Assembly: GCA_023231115.1 (NCBI GenBank)
Contig: JALNWA010000004.1
Coordinates: forward strand, 1 to 64,000
Source: Candidatus Altimarinota bacterium
GTDB taxonomy: Bacteria; Patescibacteriota; Gracilibacteria; UBA1369; LOWO2-01-FULL-3
Reading direction: 5' to 3'
DNA: 64,000 bases
Numbering within the stretch: the stretch's first letter is position 1; each line of letters begins with the position of its first letter. The notes under the pieces are model-generated. The model was not told the origin of the DNA. It did no database searches and worked only from the letters and a program-made list of their open reading frames with translations. Of the stretch, positions 45,772 to 52,531 are shown piece after piece. The position numbers were made by a program, and so were the translations under genes.

Positions 45772-45988
45772 AAAGTTTTGAAAACTTTAATTTTGCCACT
45801 CCAAATAAATATATAATTTCAAGAATTCCAAGAGTATTTACCACAAGAAGTATCACAAACCACCATGGCTGTCCTTTTCTTCCTGCGTGCCACAAAGCAA
45901 GTCCCTTCCAAAAAAAGCTCCATACGAAACAAAGAATCATAATCCAAAAAAACGAATAAAATCTTTCCTGATAAAAATTGTTCATCAT
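45761..45988 (-). CDS. DUF5652 family small membrane protein
   Basis: The 75-residue protein has two membrane segments and the motif WKGLALWHAGRKGQPWWFVI, then VNTLGILEIIYLFGVAK, as in DUF5652 proteins common in Patescibacteria. Its 3' end overlaps the convergent permease gene by 11 bp. Function is unknown. Confidence 0.88.
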   Translation of the reverse strand: MMNNFYQERFYSFFWIMILCFVWSFFWKGLALWHAGRKGQPWWFVILLVVNTLGILEIIYLFGVAKLKFSKLFRK

Positions 45989-46053
45989 ATAGAGATAAGT
46001 TTAAAAAATTAACACATTAAATATACACCTTCGATAAATTTTTGGCACGAATT

Positions 46054-46082
46054 CTTCTGGCTAAACGGGTCTAGTACCCTTA
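46054..46082 (+). repeat. tRNA-3'-end-like repeat a (left end of array)
   Basis: This is the most diverged copy. It has TTCTGGCT then AAACGGG and TCTAGTACCC, lacking about 4 bp of the centre relative to copies c and d. It lies between the DUF5652 gene and the thioredoxin-fold gene and marks the left limit of the array. Confidence 0.75.
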
Positions 46083-46110
46083 CGCCAAGACTAGACAAAC
46101 CACAAAAAAC

Positions 46111-46773
46111 ATGCAATATTTCCCCCCTGTAACAAAACACCAAATGCCAGAAACATCAGAAGAAAAACCAAGCATACCGCCAATTTCCATAAATCGACGC
46201 GAGGCGCTAAATAAAATATTTTCTATAGGTACAGCAATAAGCGCTACCGTCATTGGAGCCATGACCTCAACAGATACTCTCAAAGACAAAAAAATCAAAG
46301 AAAAACCGGCAGACACAAAAAATCCGACAACAGATACAATAGCAAAATTAATAAGAAGACTAAAAACAAAACTAAAACTAAAACACCCAGGAGCTATTTT
46401 TGAAGAACCGGAAACCATGGAGGACTTGGGTTCAGGAACCGTACTTGTTCTATTTAGCGCAAATTGGTGCGGCCAATGCGCATATGCTGGGGAGTTTTTG
46501 CAACGACAGGAAGAACAATTAAAAAAAGTTGGCATAAAACCATACGAATTTTATCAAGATTTAGGAATACAACCTCATAAAGAATGGAGCCCGCTTGCAG
46601 ACGATTTGATGAAAAAACATGAAATAGAAAGCATCCCAACAGTATTAATATTTTCATCAGGAAAATTACTTCAAAAATTTGTAGGAACAAACTATTGGAA
46701 AAAAAACAACATCCCAGAACTACCAACCTGGATAGAAGTTAACATCAAAAACGCAGAGGCAGAGAAAAAGTAA
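46111..46773 (+). CDS. Thioredoxin-fold protein with twin-arginine-like N-terminus
   Basis: The 220-residue protein has a WCGQC redox site (residues 119-123) in a thioredoxin fold (TVLVLFSANWC) with a likely cis-Pro in SIPTVLIFSSG. Before it, SINRREALNKIFSIG (Arg29-Arg30) followed by a hydrophobic stretch resembles a Tat or anchor signal, so the domain probably acts outside the cytoplasm in disulfide chemistry. It is the only gene between repeats a and b. Two possible starts (46111 and 46144) differ by 11 residues. Confidence 0.85.
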   Translation: MQYFPPVTKHQMPETSEEKPSIPPISINRREALNKIFSIGTAISATVIGAMTSTDTLKDKKIKEKPADTKNPTTDTIAKLIRRLKTKLKLKHPGAIFEEPETMEDLGSGTVLVLFSANWCGQCAYAGEFLQRQEEQLKKVGIKPYEFYQDLGIQPHKEWSPLADDLMKKHEIESIPTVLIFSSGKLLQKFVGTNYWKKNNIPELPTWIEVNIKNAEAEKK

Positions 46774-46777
46774 AGCC

Positions 46778-46810
46778 TTCTGGCTGGCTAGTCGAGTCTA
46801 GCCCCCTTTT
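46778..46810 (+). repeat. tRNA-3'-end-like repeat b
   Basis: The copy reads TTCTGGCTGGCTAGTCGAG then TCTAGCCCCCTTTT. It differs from copies c and d at a few positions. It separates the thioredoxin-fold gene from the Bro-N gene and begins just after the stop of the former. Confidence 0.8.
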
Positions 46811-47648
46811 ACCCCAACTTTTTCACGTCTCCATTCCCACCAAGATAATTCTTCTCACTAACGACCTTTTTCCCAGTCTTTTCTTCAAGATCTATTCGTG
46901 CTCTTTTAGCAATACCTCCTCCTTCTTTACCTGCAACTTTGTTTTCTTCCATGCCTGTCGCATCGACACTTTCAGCAATCTCTCTCGTAGAAAGCTCAGC
47001 AAGCGCACTAAAAATCAACTCAGCTTCCGTCATATGATCACGTAGATTCTGAGTCTTCAAGCCCTTTAGCTCCTTATGGGATTTTACGCTTACCTCTGCC
47101 CATTCCTGATGAATTATATTAGTCAAAATAGCAAACTCCTTGGCATGTTTTATTTCGTGTTCACTCCAGTAATCGGTAAGTTTATTACGAGTTTCCTGCC
47201 CCATCATCCTTTGCTGAATCCATTTTCCACTTCTACCGTGTTTTTTCCAATTTTCTCTCGCCCTATTTAACGATTTTTCAGGATCAGCCAATTCTTGTAT
47301 CCTTTCGTATCCAACTTTCGCAAGCCAAAGCTTCACAGGTTCAGCCTTTGGACTTGGAACCGATTGAATAAGGCGAAGTAAAGTTTCAGTATCAGCCACG
47401 TCAGTGAATCTCATCTTCCCATCCTCAGCAACAAGTTTCAACTGGTTACATTTTGTAACCACTTCACTTCCCTCGTTAACTAAGCGATTTTTCAAAACTT
47501 TCCAATAATTTCTTGCCGTCTGATAATCCTTTTGCTGAATCAAAACTTGAACAATATCAATCACCGAAAAATACCAAACCTCTTTCTTCTCATCATATTG
47601 ACGACGAATATTATAATCCTCAAAAATTGTTAGATCCGCATCTTTCAT
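46809..47648 (-). CDS. Bro-N domain protein, DinD-like
   Basis: From the ATG at 47648 the protein has 279 residues. The N-terminal 130 residues fit the Bro-N fold (VWYFSVIDIVQVLIQQKDY, ARNYWKVLKNRLV, LRLIQSVPSPKAEPVKLWLA), known from phage antirepressors and from DinD, a RecA inhibitor induced by DNA damage in E. coli. The C-terminal part (HAKEFAILTNIIHQEWAEVS, TEAELIFSALAELSTREIA) also matches DinD-like proteins. An extension from a GTG at 47687 is less likely. An 18-bp palindrome lies upstream. It shares a repeat-bounded unit with the methyltransferase gene. Confidence 0.87.
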   Translation of the reverse strand: MKDADLTIFEDYNIRRQYDEKKEVWYFSVIDIVQVLIQQKDYQTARNYWKVLKNRLVNEGSEVVTKCNQLKLVAEDGKMRFTDVADTETLLRLIQSVPSPKAEPVKLWLAKVGYERIQELADPEKSLNRARENWKKHGRSGKWIQQRMMGQETRNKLTDYWSEHEIKHAKEFAILTNIIHQEWAEVSVKSHKELKGLKTQNLRDHMTEAELIFSALAELSTREIAESVDATGMEENKVAGKEGGGIAKRARIDLEEKTGKKVVSEKNYLGGNGDVKKLG

Positions 47649-47678
47649 TTCACAAAAATTATAAACACCAACACTATA

Positions 47679-47696
47679 GGTGAGCACATGCTCACC
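47679..47696. promoter_or_regulatory. Perfect palindrome upstream of the Bro-N gene
   Basis: GGTGAGCA and TGCTCACC are perfect 8-bp arms around a 2-bp centre, 31 bp before the chosen start codon. This looks like an operator for a dimeric repressor. It matches neither the E. coli nor the Bacillus LexA box. Confidence 0.6.
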
Positions 47697-47788
47697 GTCA
47701 AGAAAAATCTTTTTATAAAAATTTTAAGATTTTCCAATTTGACAACACCCAGAAAAACACACATAATAACGCCTTTTAAGGACAAATT

Positions 47789-48583
47789 ATGCCATTACCA
47801 GAAACATTGCCGGAAACTCCACAAGTCCAAACACCTGAATCAACAACAGAAGCACCATCAGATGTAGATGCAATTACTCAAGAAAAAAGAAACAATGCAC
47901 TTCTCTCAATAATTGATGAAACTGCGCTAACTCCTGAAGAATTGTCAGCACTTTTTTTGCAAGTAAGAGGACAATTTCAAAGAGCCAATTCACCTGAAGA
48001 AATTCAACATTTATACGAAAGGACTTTAGCTCAATTCCCTATTCGTTACAGATTTAGCACGCAAGATTACGCTCAGCAAGGCGTTCCCGACATTTTACAA
48101 AGAAGACTTTGGTTTGAACAAGTCATTCCTCAAGGAAATGTTATTGACGTAGGTTGTGCCGACGGATATTTTGCACTTGAATTAGCCTCCCCAATCAGAA
48201 AAATGACAGGCGTCGACATGCTAGAAAAAAGAGTGGCAAAAGCAAATAGAGTTGCCGAAGAAAATAGAACAAATGCAACATTCATTAAAGGTTTTGCAGA
48301 AGAAATTCCGTTCACAGACGAAACTTTTGACGCGGCAATTCTTTCCCACATGCTAGAACACGTTCACGATCCTGCACGCGTTTTAGAAGAAGTGGTTCGC
48401 GTCACAAAAACCGGAGGCAAACTAATAGCCGTTGTCCCACACGAAATCGGCAGAGACCCAACCCACATTCGCTACATCCCCTCCACACAACTTCGAGACA
48501 TGCTAGCCGAATACGGCGAAGTTAGCCCAGAATACATAGTTGGAACAAAAGGAATTGGATATGTGATTAAAATAAAAATCTAA
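47789..48583 (+). CDS. Class I SAM-dependent methyltransferase
   Basis: The 264-residue protein has motif I VIDVGCADG (118-126), GVDM after strand 2, AEEIPFTDETFDAAILSHML (motifs II/III region) and the post-motif VLEEVVRVTKTGGKLIAVVP, the UbiE/Methyltransf_11 pattern. About 105 N-terminal residues before the fold are Pro/Thr-rich then helical and of unknown role. The substrate cannot be inferred. It diverges from the Bro-N gene inside the unit between repeats b and c. Confidence 0.92.
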   Translation: MPLPETLPETPQVQTPESTTEAPSDVDAITQEKRNNALLSIIDETALTPEELSALFLQVRGQFQRANSPEEIQHLYERTLAQFPIRYRFSTQDYAQQGVPDILQRRLWFEQVIPQGNVIDVGCADGYFALELASPIRKMTGVDMLEKRVAKANRVAEENRTNATFIKGFAEEIPFTDETFDAAILSHMLEHVHDPARVLEEVVRVTKTGGKLIAVVPHEIGRDPTHIRYIPSTQLRDMLAEYGEVSPEYIVGTKGIGYVIKIKI

Positions 48584-48587
48584 GTCA

Positions 48588-48619
48588 TTTGGCTGACTAG
48601 TCGGGTCTAGTACCCTTTC
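48588..48619 (+). repeat. tRNA-3'-end-like repeat c
   Basis: The copy contains TGGCTGACTAGTCGGG then TCTAGTACCC, identical to copy d over this core. It begins 5 bp after the stop of the methyltransferase gene and overlaps the end of the next, minus-strand gene. Confidence 0.82.
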
Positions 48620-49314
48620 AGTTTCCAATTTCCATAAACACTAATGATATAGCCAGAAGCCTTAAAACTACCCCATAAACCATAATCATCTTCAAGATCT
48701 TTTAAAATTTCTTCAATATCTTTGTTTGATATTTTTTTTAAAATAGATTCATAATTCAAACTAAACCCCACATTGGATTCTGGGTAACGAAAAACCGAGT
48801 TACAATCGTCATTAATTGTATAGTCATTATCTAATTTACCTTTAATGATTTCACACTGTTGATATTTTTTTATAAAAGCTTCTACGTTTTCAATATACAA
48901 TGGCAATTTATCAATCCTTTCCAAAGCTAAAAGCAAATCGGAATCATTCGGGTTTTTCTTCAATGCCCTCAAAAGAGTCCCTTTTATTTTGTTTTGAGAT
49001 GCCATTTTTTTAAGTTCATTAAATAAGATTTCCGCATCATGATGATGAGGGACAGAGGAGACTCCCAAACATTTCATCAAAGTTTTAATAAAAATCTCTA
49101 TAGCATGCTTAATATTGAATAAAATAGGAATCATCAAACGCTCTTTTGAAAATAGATCAAATTTTTTCACATCATCATCAAGGATTGGGAACATATCTTT
49201 ATTAGAGAACTTATACCGGTGCTCAAGAAGCTCCTTACATCCCAATTGAGCCAAGGAGAAATAGGAATGTGCAAAATCAAGCCATTTCCACTTTTGTTGA
49301 TTTTTTTCACTCAT
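48607..49314 (-). CDS. Unrecognised protein, possibly HEPN-like
   Basis: The 235-residue protein has an N-terminal helical part with FNIKHAIEIFIKTLMKCLG and PHHHDAEILFNELKKMA, a pattern seen in HEPN-like domains that often occur in defence or toxin systems. I do not see a clear RxxxxH site, so this is tentative. The C-terminal part (LNYESILKKISNKDIEEILK) is not recognised. It is the only gene between repeats c and d, and its last bases lie within repeat c. Confidence 0.72.
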   Translation of the reverse strand: MSEKNQQKWKWLDFAHSYFSLAQLGCKELLEHRYKFSNKDMFPILDDDVKKFDLFSKERLMIPILFNIKHAIEIFIKTLMKCLGVSSVPHHHDAEILFNELKKMASQNKIKGTLLRALKKNPNDSDLLLALERIDKLPLYIENVEAFIKKYQQCEIIKGKLDNDYTINDDCNSVFRYPESNVGFSLNYESILKKISNKDIEEILKDLEDDYGLWGSFKASGYIISVYGNWKLKGY

Positions 49315-49359
49315 TATATTTAGTTCTTATATGCGATATATCAATTTTTCTTATACACG

Positions 49360-49392
49360 TTCTGGCTGACTAGTCGGGTCTAGTACCCTTTT
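49360..49392 (+). repeat. tRNA-3'-end-like repeat d
   Basis: The copy reads TTCTGGCTGACTAGTCGGG then TCTAGTACCCTTTT. It shares the full core with copy c. Like the others it runs left to right regardless of the direction of the flanking genes. Confidence 0.82.
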
Positions 49393-49400
49393 TGGATTAT

Positions 49401-49910
49401 TTACTTATAATTAAAATCCTTCGGCGAGCTATTTACCTCGAGTAAAGTATGAAATTCGCCTATATCCGTATATGCTGAACCGGTATATCCGGGATAACTG
49501 AAAGATAAATAATAATAACCAAAATCAGTGATTGGCAGCTCTATATTGCCATTAAGTACACCATCGGCATTATTTAAAATTTCTTTATCGCCTTCGAACA
49601 TAGATTTTACTTTTTCGAATTTTGTTAAATCAAGATGTCCTTCAAAAGCCGCCATACCTCCAACCGCATTGTTAAAAAAACTTTTTTCATCAACTTCATA
49701 CAGAGCAACCTTAACTTTTTCAATATTTTTATAGCGCACAGGAAGTTTAAAAGGGTTTTCTACCGTCTTCATCACAAAAACATCTCCCATTCCACCATCT
49801 GGCGGATAAAATTCAGGATTAGAATCAGAAACAACTTTCTGATTTGAAGAACATCCTATTAAAGCAAAAACTGCGAAGATAGAAATTAAAAGAAATACAA
49901 TTTTTTTCAT
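49401..49910 (-). CDS. Lipoprotein of unknown function
   Basis: The 169-residue protein has a lipoprotein signal (MKKIVFLLISIFAVFALIG then Cys20). The mature part is a single beta-rich domain (YKNIEKVKVALYEVDEKSFF; YYYLSFSYPGYTGSAYTDIG) of unknown fold. It is the only gene between repeats d and e. Confidence 0.82.
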   Translation of the reverse strand: MKKIVFLLISIFAVFALIGCSSNQKVVSDSNPEFYPPDGGMGDVFVMKTVENPFKLPVRYKNIEKVKVALYEVDEKSFFNNAVGGMAAFEGHLDLTKFEKVKSMFEGDKEILNNADGVLNGNIELPITDFGYYYLSFSYPGYTGSAYTDIGEFHTLLEVNSSPKDFNYK

Positions 49911-49930
49911 AGAATTTTTAAATTATTTCA

Positions 49931-49961
49931 ATGGCTGGCTACTCGGGGCTAGAACCCTTTA
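49931..49961 (+). repeat. tRNA-3'-end-like repeat e, closest to the tRNA
   Basis: The copy reads ATGGCTGGCTACTCGGGGC then TAGAACCCTTT. On the minus strand its T-loop-like part is GGGTTCTAG followed by CCCC, and its end is CCAGCCA, the same 3' end as tRNA-Gln. Of the five copies it is the most tRNA-like. It begins 20 bp after the start codon of the lipoprotein gene. Confidence 0.8.
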
Positions 49962-49967
49962 TAAACA

Positions 49968-50222
49968 CTAAGCCGCTTTATCAACATCAATCGCTGACAT
50001 GTTTACTCCCTTAATTGGCGACTTATAAGCTCCAGCTTCAAACAGAGTAAGCATACTATCTCTCGCATGATCTTTCACTTCTTCCGAAGAAAATGCTAAA
50101 AGATCCACGGCTTCAGAAATTGCTTCAGGCGTTGTCAACTCTCCTCCAGTTATTCGCGCTTGAATAGCCTGCATATTTTTTTCATCCTGCGGCATGATAT
50201 CTACAGTTTTATCAAATTCCAT
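49968..50222 (-). CDS. Small protein of unknown function
   Basis: The 84-residue acidic, Ala-rich protein is mostly helical (ISEAVDLLAFSSEEVKDHAR) and has no signal peptide. I do not recognise it. It is the only gene between repeat e and the tRNA-Gln, so it would be the first unit beside the tRNA. Confidence 0.65.
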   Translation of the reverse strand: MEFDKTVDIMPQDEKNMQAIQARITGGELTTPEAISEAVDLLAFSSEEVKDHARDSMLTLFEAGAYKSPIKGVNMSAIDVDKAA

Positions 50223-50248
50223 ATTTTTTAAGTTAATTTATTTTTCAC

Positions 50249-50322
50249 TGGCTGGGGATGAGGGATTCGAACCCCCGATGGTGGGACCAGAACCCACTGC
50301 CTTACCACTTGGCTAATCCCCA
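50249..50322 (-). tRNA. tRNA-Gln (anticodon CTG)
   Basis: The minus strand folds into a full cloverleaf. The acceptor arms are TGGGGAT and ATCCCCA with discriminator G and an encoded CCA. The anticodon loop TTCTGGT has the anticodon CTG. The T-loop is TTCGAAT. The U1-A72 pair is typical of tRNA-Gln. Its 3' end is the orientation reference for the five upstream repeats. Confidence 0.95.
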
Positions 50323-50378
50323 ATATTAGTACCTCAAACTTTTAGCATATTCTACCCTCAATATCAATAAATACAAAA

Positions 50379-50415
50379 AAAGAGCCCGCCCCGACAATGC
50401 AGGACAGGACTCTTT
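50379..50415 (-). terminator. Intrinsic terminator of 50433..50849
   Basis: AAAGAG(C)CC pairs with GG(A)CTCTTT across a loop, with a run of T on the minus strand after the stem. It lies 18 bp after the stop of the membrane protein gene. Confidence 0.75.
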
Positions 50416-50432
50416 AAATTTCTTAAAAATTA

Positions 50433-50849
50433 CTACTTTGCACCATAAAAAGGGTGTCTGTAACACATAACTGCCAAATACAAAACAAAAGCATTAACAA
50501 GCAAAATTCCAACATTAAAATTAATCAAAGAAGAAACAACTGCCAACACAGAAAAAACCAACGAAACAATCACAGCCCATTTTTGCCCTTTAAAGATGCC
50601 GATTGTCATAAAAATATAAAGAACACCAATCGCAAGAAGAATCACTCCGGCAACCGCCCCCATGCCTGTAAGTAAAGCAAGCGCACCAGCACTCCCTTCA
50701 ACTTCAACACTAGGTGCAGTCATAAGACCTGTCACCATACCTTGAAAAGCTAAGAAAGCAAGACCTCCCAAGAAAAGAAAAACAGTGGCAATAATATTCA
50801 ACACTGCCAAAAAAGTACCCTGCCAAGGCCGAACAGAAGCTGTAACCAT
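50433..50849 (-). CDS. Four-helix membrane protein of unknown function
   Basis: The 138-residue protein has four membrane segments (about 14-34, 58-78, 80-98 and 104-124), with MTIGIFKGQKWAVIVSLVFS between the last two. It resembles small DUF-type integral proteins but I cannot name one. It lies between the array with its tRNA and the gmk gene. Confidence 0.82.
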   Translation of the reverse strand: MVTASVRPWQGTFLAVLNIIATVFLFLGGLAFLAFQGMVTGLMTAPSVEVEGSAGALALLTGMGAVAGVILLAIGVLYIFMTIGIFKGQKWAVIVSLVFSVLAVVSSLINFNVGILLVNAFVLYLAVMCYRHPFYGAK

Positions 50850-50880
50850 ATAAAAAAATTAAGAATAAAGTACTTACATC

Positions 50881-51489
50881 CTAATACAAACTTTTTATCT
50901 CAGCAAGAATTATCCTCTCGACATTCCCAACACAATTCTCGATTTCACCCCATTTATTCTCAACTTGATAATTGCAATCGCCGGCCTGCGCAATTTCTTT
51001 TTTCGCACTTTCAAAACGCCTTTGAAGTTCTTCGTCAGAAATTTTTCCACGTCTCAAAATTCTACCTTTCAAATCCTCCATGTCACTAACCTTCATAAAA
51101 ATCGAAACCAAATTTGCCTTTGGCACAATATTTCGAATCGAATTAAATCCTTGAATATCAACTTCCCTGATTACAACCGCACCTCTCTTTAATGGCTCCA
51201 AGATGTCCTTTTTGAAAGTCCCGTAATAGTTGTCGGAATGTACAACGGCGTATTCCAAAAATTCACCGGCTTTTATCATTTCCTCAAATTTTTCTTTTGA
51301 AACATAATGGTAACTTCCACCCTCTACTTCACCATTGCGAATCTCTCGAGTCGTATAAGAAACAGGATAAACAAAGCCGGAATACTTCCCTTTTATCCTC
51401 TCAATAACAGTCCCCTTTCCTGAACCCGATGGCCCTACAATCAAGAAAAGCTTCCCTGTATACTCTGATTTTTGTTCTTCGTTTTCCAT
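50881..51489 (-). CDS. gmk: Guanylate kinase
   Basis: From the ATG at 51489 the protein has 202 residues, the usual size. It has the P-loop GPSGSGKGT (19-27), the GMP-binding YPVSYTTREIRNGEVEGGSY and EYAVVHSDNYYGT, and the lid segment GRILRRGKI. It phosphorylates GMP to GDP with ATP. The longer frame to 51564 includes the promoter of the divergent RNA and is not likely to be translated. Confidence 0.95.
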   Translation of the reverse strand: MENEEQKSEYTGKLFLIVGPSGSGKGTVIERIKGKYSGFVYPVSYTTREIRNGEVEGGSYHYVSKEKFEEMIKAGEFLEYAVVHSDNYYGTFKKDILEPLKRGAVVIREVDIQGFNSIRNIVPKANLVSIFMKVSDMEDLKGRILRRGKISDEELQRRFESAKKEIAQAGDCNYQVENKWGEIENCVGNVERIILAEIKSLY

Positions 51490-51528
51490 ATGATTTTTGT
51501 ATGCAGAAGAAATATATATGCGTACCCC

Positions 51529-51557
51529 TTGAAAAACAATTGAAAATTTGGTATAAT
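51529..51557 (+). promoter_or_regulatory. Consensus promoter of candidate ncRNA
   Basis: TTGAAA (51529-51534), a 17-bp spacer and TATAAT (51552-51557) form a near-perfect promoter on the plus strand. No plausible plus-strand protein gene follows for about 970 bp. Confidence 0.8.
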
Positions 51558-51563
51558 TAATCA

Positions 51564-51886
51564 ATTTACATCAGTTATTTGAATGCCCCTTAAAAAAATG
51601 TCACTACTTACCCACTTGAAAAGCGGGGGAATGCAGAGCAGAAGCTTCCATCTCGGCACACATTAAAAAAGCCGGTCCTTCTTCTCTGCATTTCCCTACT
51701 TTCCCCCCTCAAGCATTAAAGGACAGCCAAATAAATTGTCCCGCAGTGCGGGAGGAAACAAAAACAAAAACAAACTGAACAAAAACAAAAAAAAAGATCC
51801 ATAAACGGGTCACAAAACAAAAACAAAATAAAATAAAAGTAGGGACATTAAGAAAGAGGAGCCATTTATATAGGTTCCTCTTTTTT
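51564..51886 (+). ncRNA. Candidate non-coding RNA of about 320 nt
   Basis: This 420-bp gap between gmk and ssb holds a promoter, a structured region and a terminator but no credible ORF. A long hairpin spans 51615-51713: CTTGA with TCAAG at the base, GGGGGA with TCCC, ATGCAGAG (51631-51638) with CTCTGCAT (51684-51691), AGAAG with CTTCT, and CGGC with GCCG near the top. After it comes an unstructured A/C-rich tract (about 51760-51840). I could not match it to tmRNA, RNase P, SRP or 6S RNA by eye. Exact ends are inferred from the promoter and terminator. Confidence 0.55.
51854..51886 (+). terminator. Terminator of the ncRNA, possibly shared with ssb
   Basis: AAGAGGAGCC (51854-51863) pairs with GGTTCCTCTT (51873-51882) with one mismatch, and a run of six T follows on the plus strand. 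The minus strand has a shorter T-run, so it may also end the ssb transcript. Confidence 0.8.
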
Positions 51887-51910
51887 AATTTATTTTTCAA
51901 AATTCGACTA

Positions 51911-52390
51911 CTAGAAAGGAAGATCATCAATCTTTACTTCTTCGTCAGCGCCAACCGGAGCTTCGTCTCCGGCATTGTCATTTCCGAAATCGGAAGATGC
52001 ACCTCCAGAAATTCCAGCCGCTTCTCTATCAGCTCCATAAGCCGCACCGCCTTCCCCTTTTCCTCCAAGCATAATCATATTGTCCGCAACAATTTCAGTC
52101 CTGTATCTCTTTACTCCGTCCTCTCCCTGCCAATCACGAGTTTGAAGCTTTCCTTCAATAAAAACCTTCATTCCTTTCTTCAAATATTGTCCGCAAATTT
52201 CAGCAAGCTTTCTCCAAGCCACAATATTATGAAATTCTGTTTTGCTTTGGCGAGTTCCGCTCGCATCATTCCAAGAAAAGTTTGTAGCGACACTAAAAGA
52301 CGCTACAGTCTGACCTCCGGGAATCTGTTTCACGTCAGGATCACGTGTAAGATTTCCGATAAGTTGGACTCTATTTAATGACATTGCCAT
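51911..52390 (-). CDS. ssb: Single-stranded DNA-binding protein
   Basis: The protein from the ATG at 52390 has 159 residues: MAMSLNRVQLIGNLTRDPDV, the OB-fold region TEFHNIVAWRKLAEICGQYL and VFIEGKLQTRDWQ, a Gly/Ala-rich linker and the acidic tip KIDDLPF that binds partner proteins. It coats single-stranded DNA in replication and repair. Confidence 0.96.
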   Translation of the reverse strand: MAMSLNRVQLIGNLTRDPDVKQIPGGQTVASFSVATNFSWNDASGTRQSKTEFHNIVAWRKLAEICGQYLKKGMKVFIEGKLQTRDWQGEDGVKRYRTEIVADNMIMLGGKGEGGAAYGADREAAGISGGASSDFGNDNAGDEAPVGADEEVKIDDLPF

Positions 52391-52531
52391 ATTTATAAAG
52401 TTAATTTTAATTCGCAAACAAAATACATCTCTAATTTTACAAACTCAATGACTTTAAACCCAAATCACTTGCCTATAACTGCAAAGCAGTGGACAATAGA
52501 AATAATTTAATAAAAATTTTAAAAAAACTTT

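Noticed and set aside
46054-49961. The five repeats as ordinary transcription terminators
   Set aside because: A GGGT/ACCC stem and T-run exist in some copies, but the stem has only 4 bp, all copies face one way, and two lie upstream of minus-strand genes where no plus-strand transcript ends. Terminator function is still possible as a side role.
46054-49961. The repeats as a CRISPR array or as full tRNA genes
   Set aside because: Spacing is 570-1810 bp and filled by genes, and no D-arm or anticodon arm can be found next to any copy.
51767-51840. A/C-rich tract as a simple repeat or replication origin
   Set aside because: It consists of irregular CAAAAA units without DnaA boxes or regular period, and is better explained as part of the transcript.
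51564-51886. tmRNA, RNase P, SRP or 6S RNA identity for the gmk-ssb RNA
   Set aside because: No tag ORF with tRNA-like ends, no conserved RNase P core, no GGAA-loop SRP tip, and no clear 6S bubble could be seen by eye. A covariance search would be needed to exclude a diverged form.
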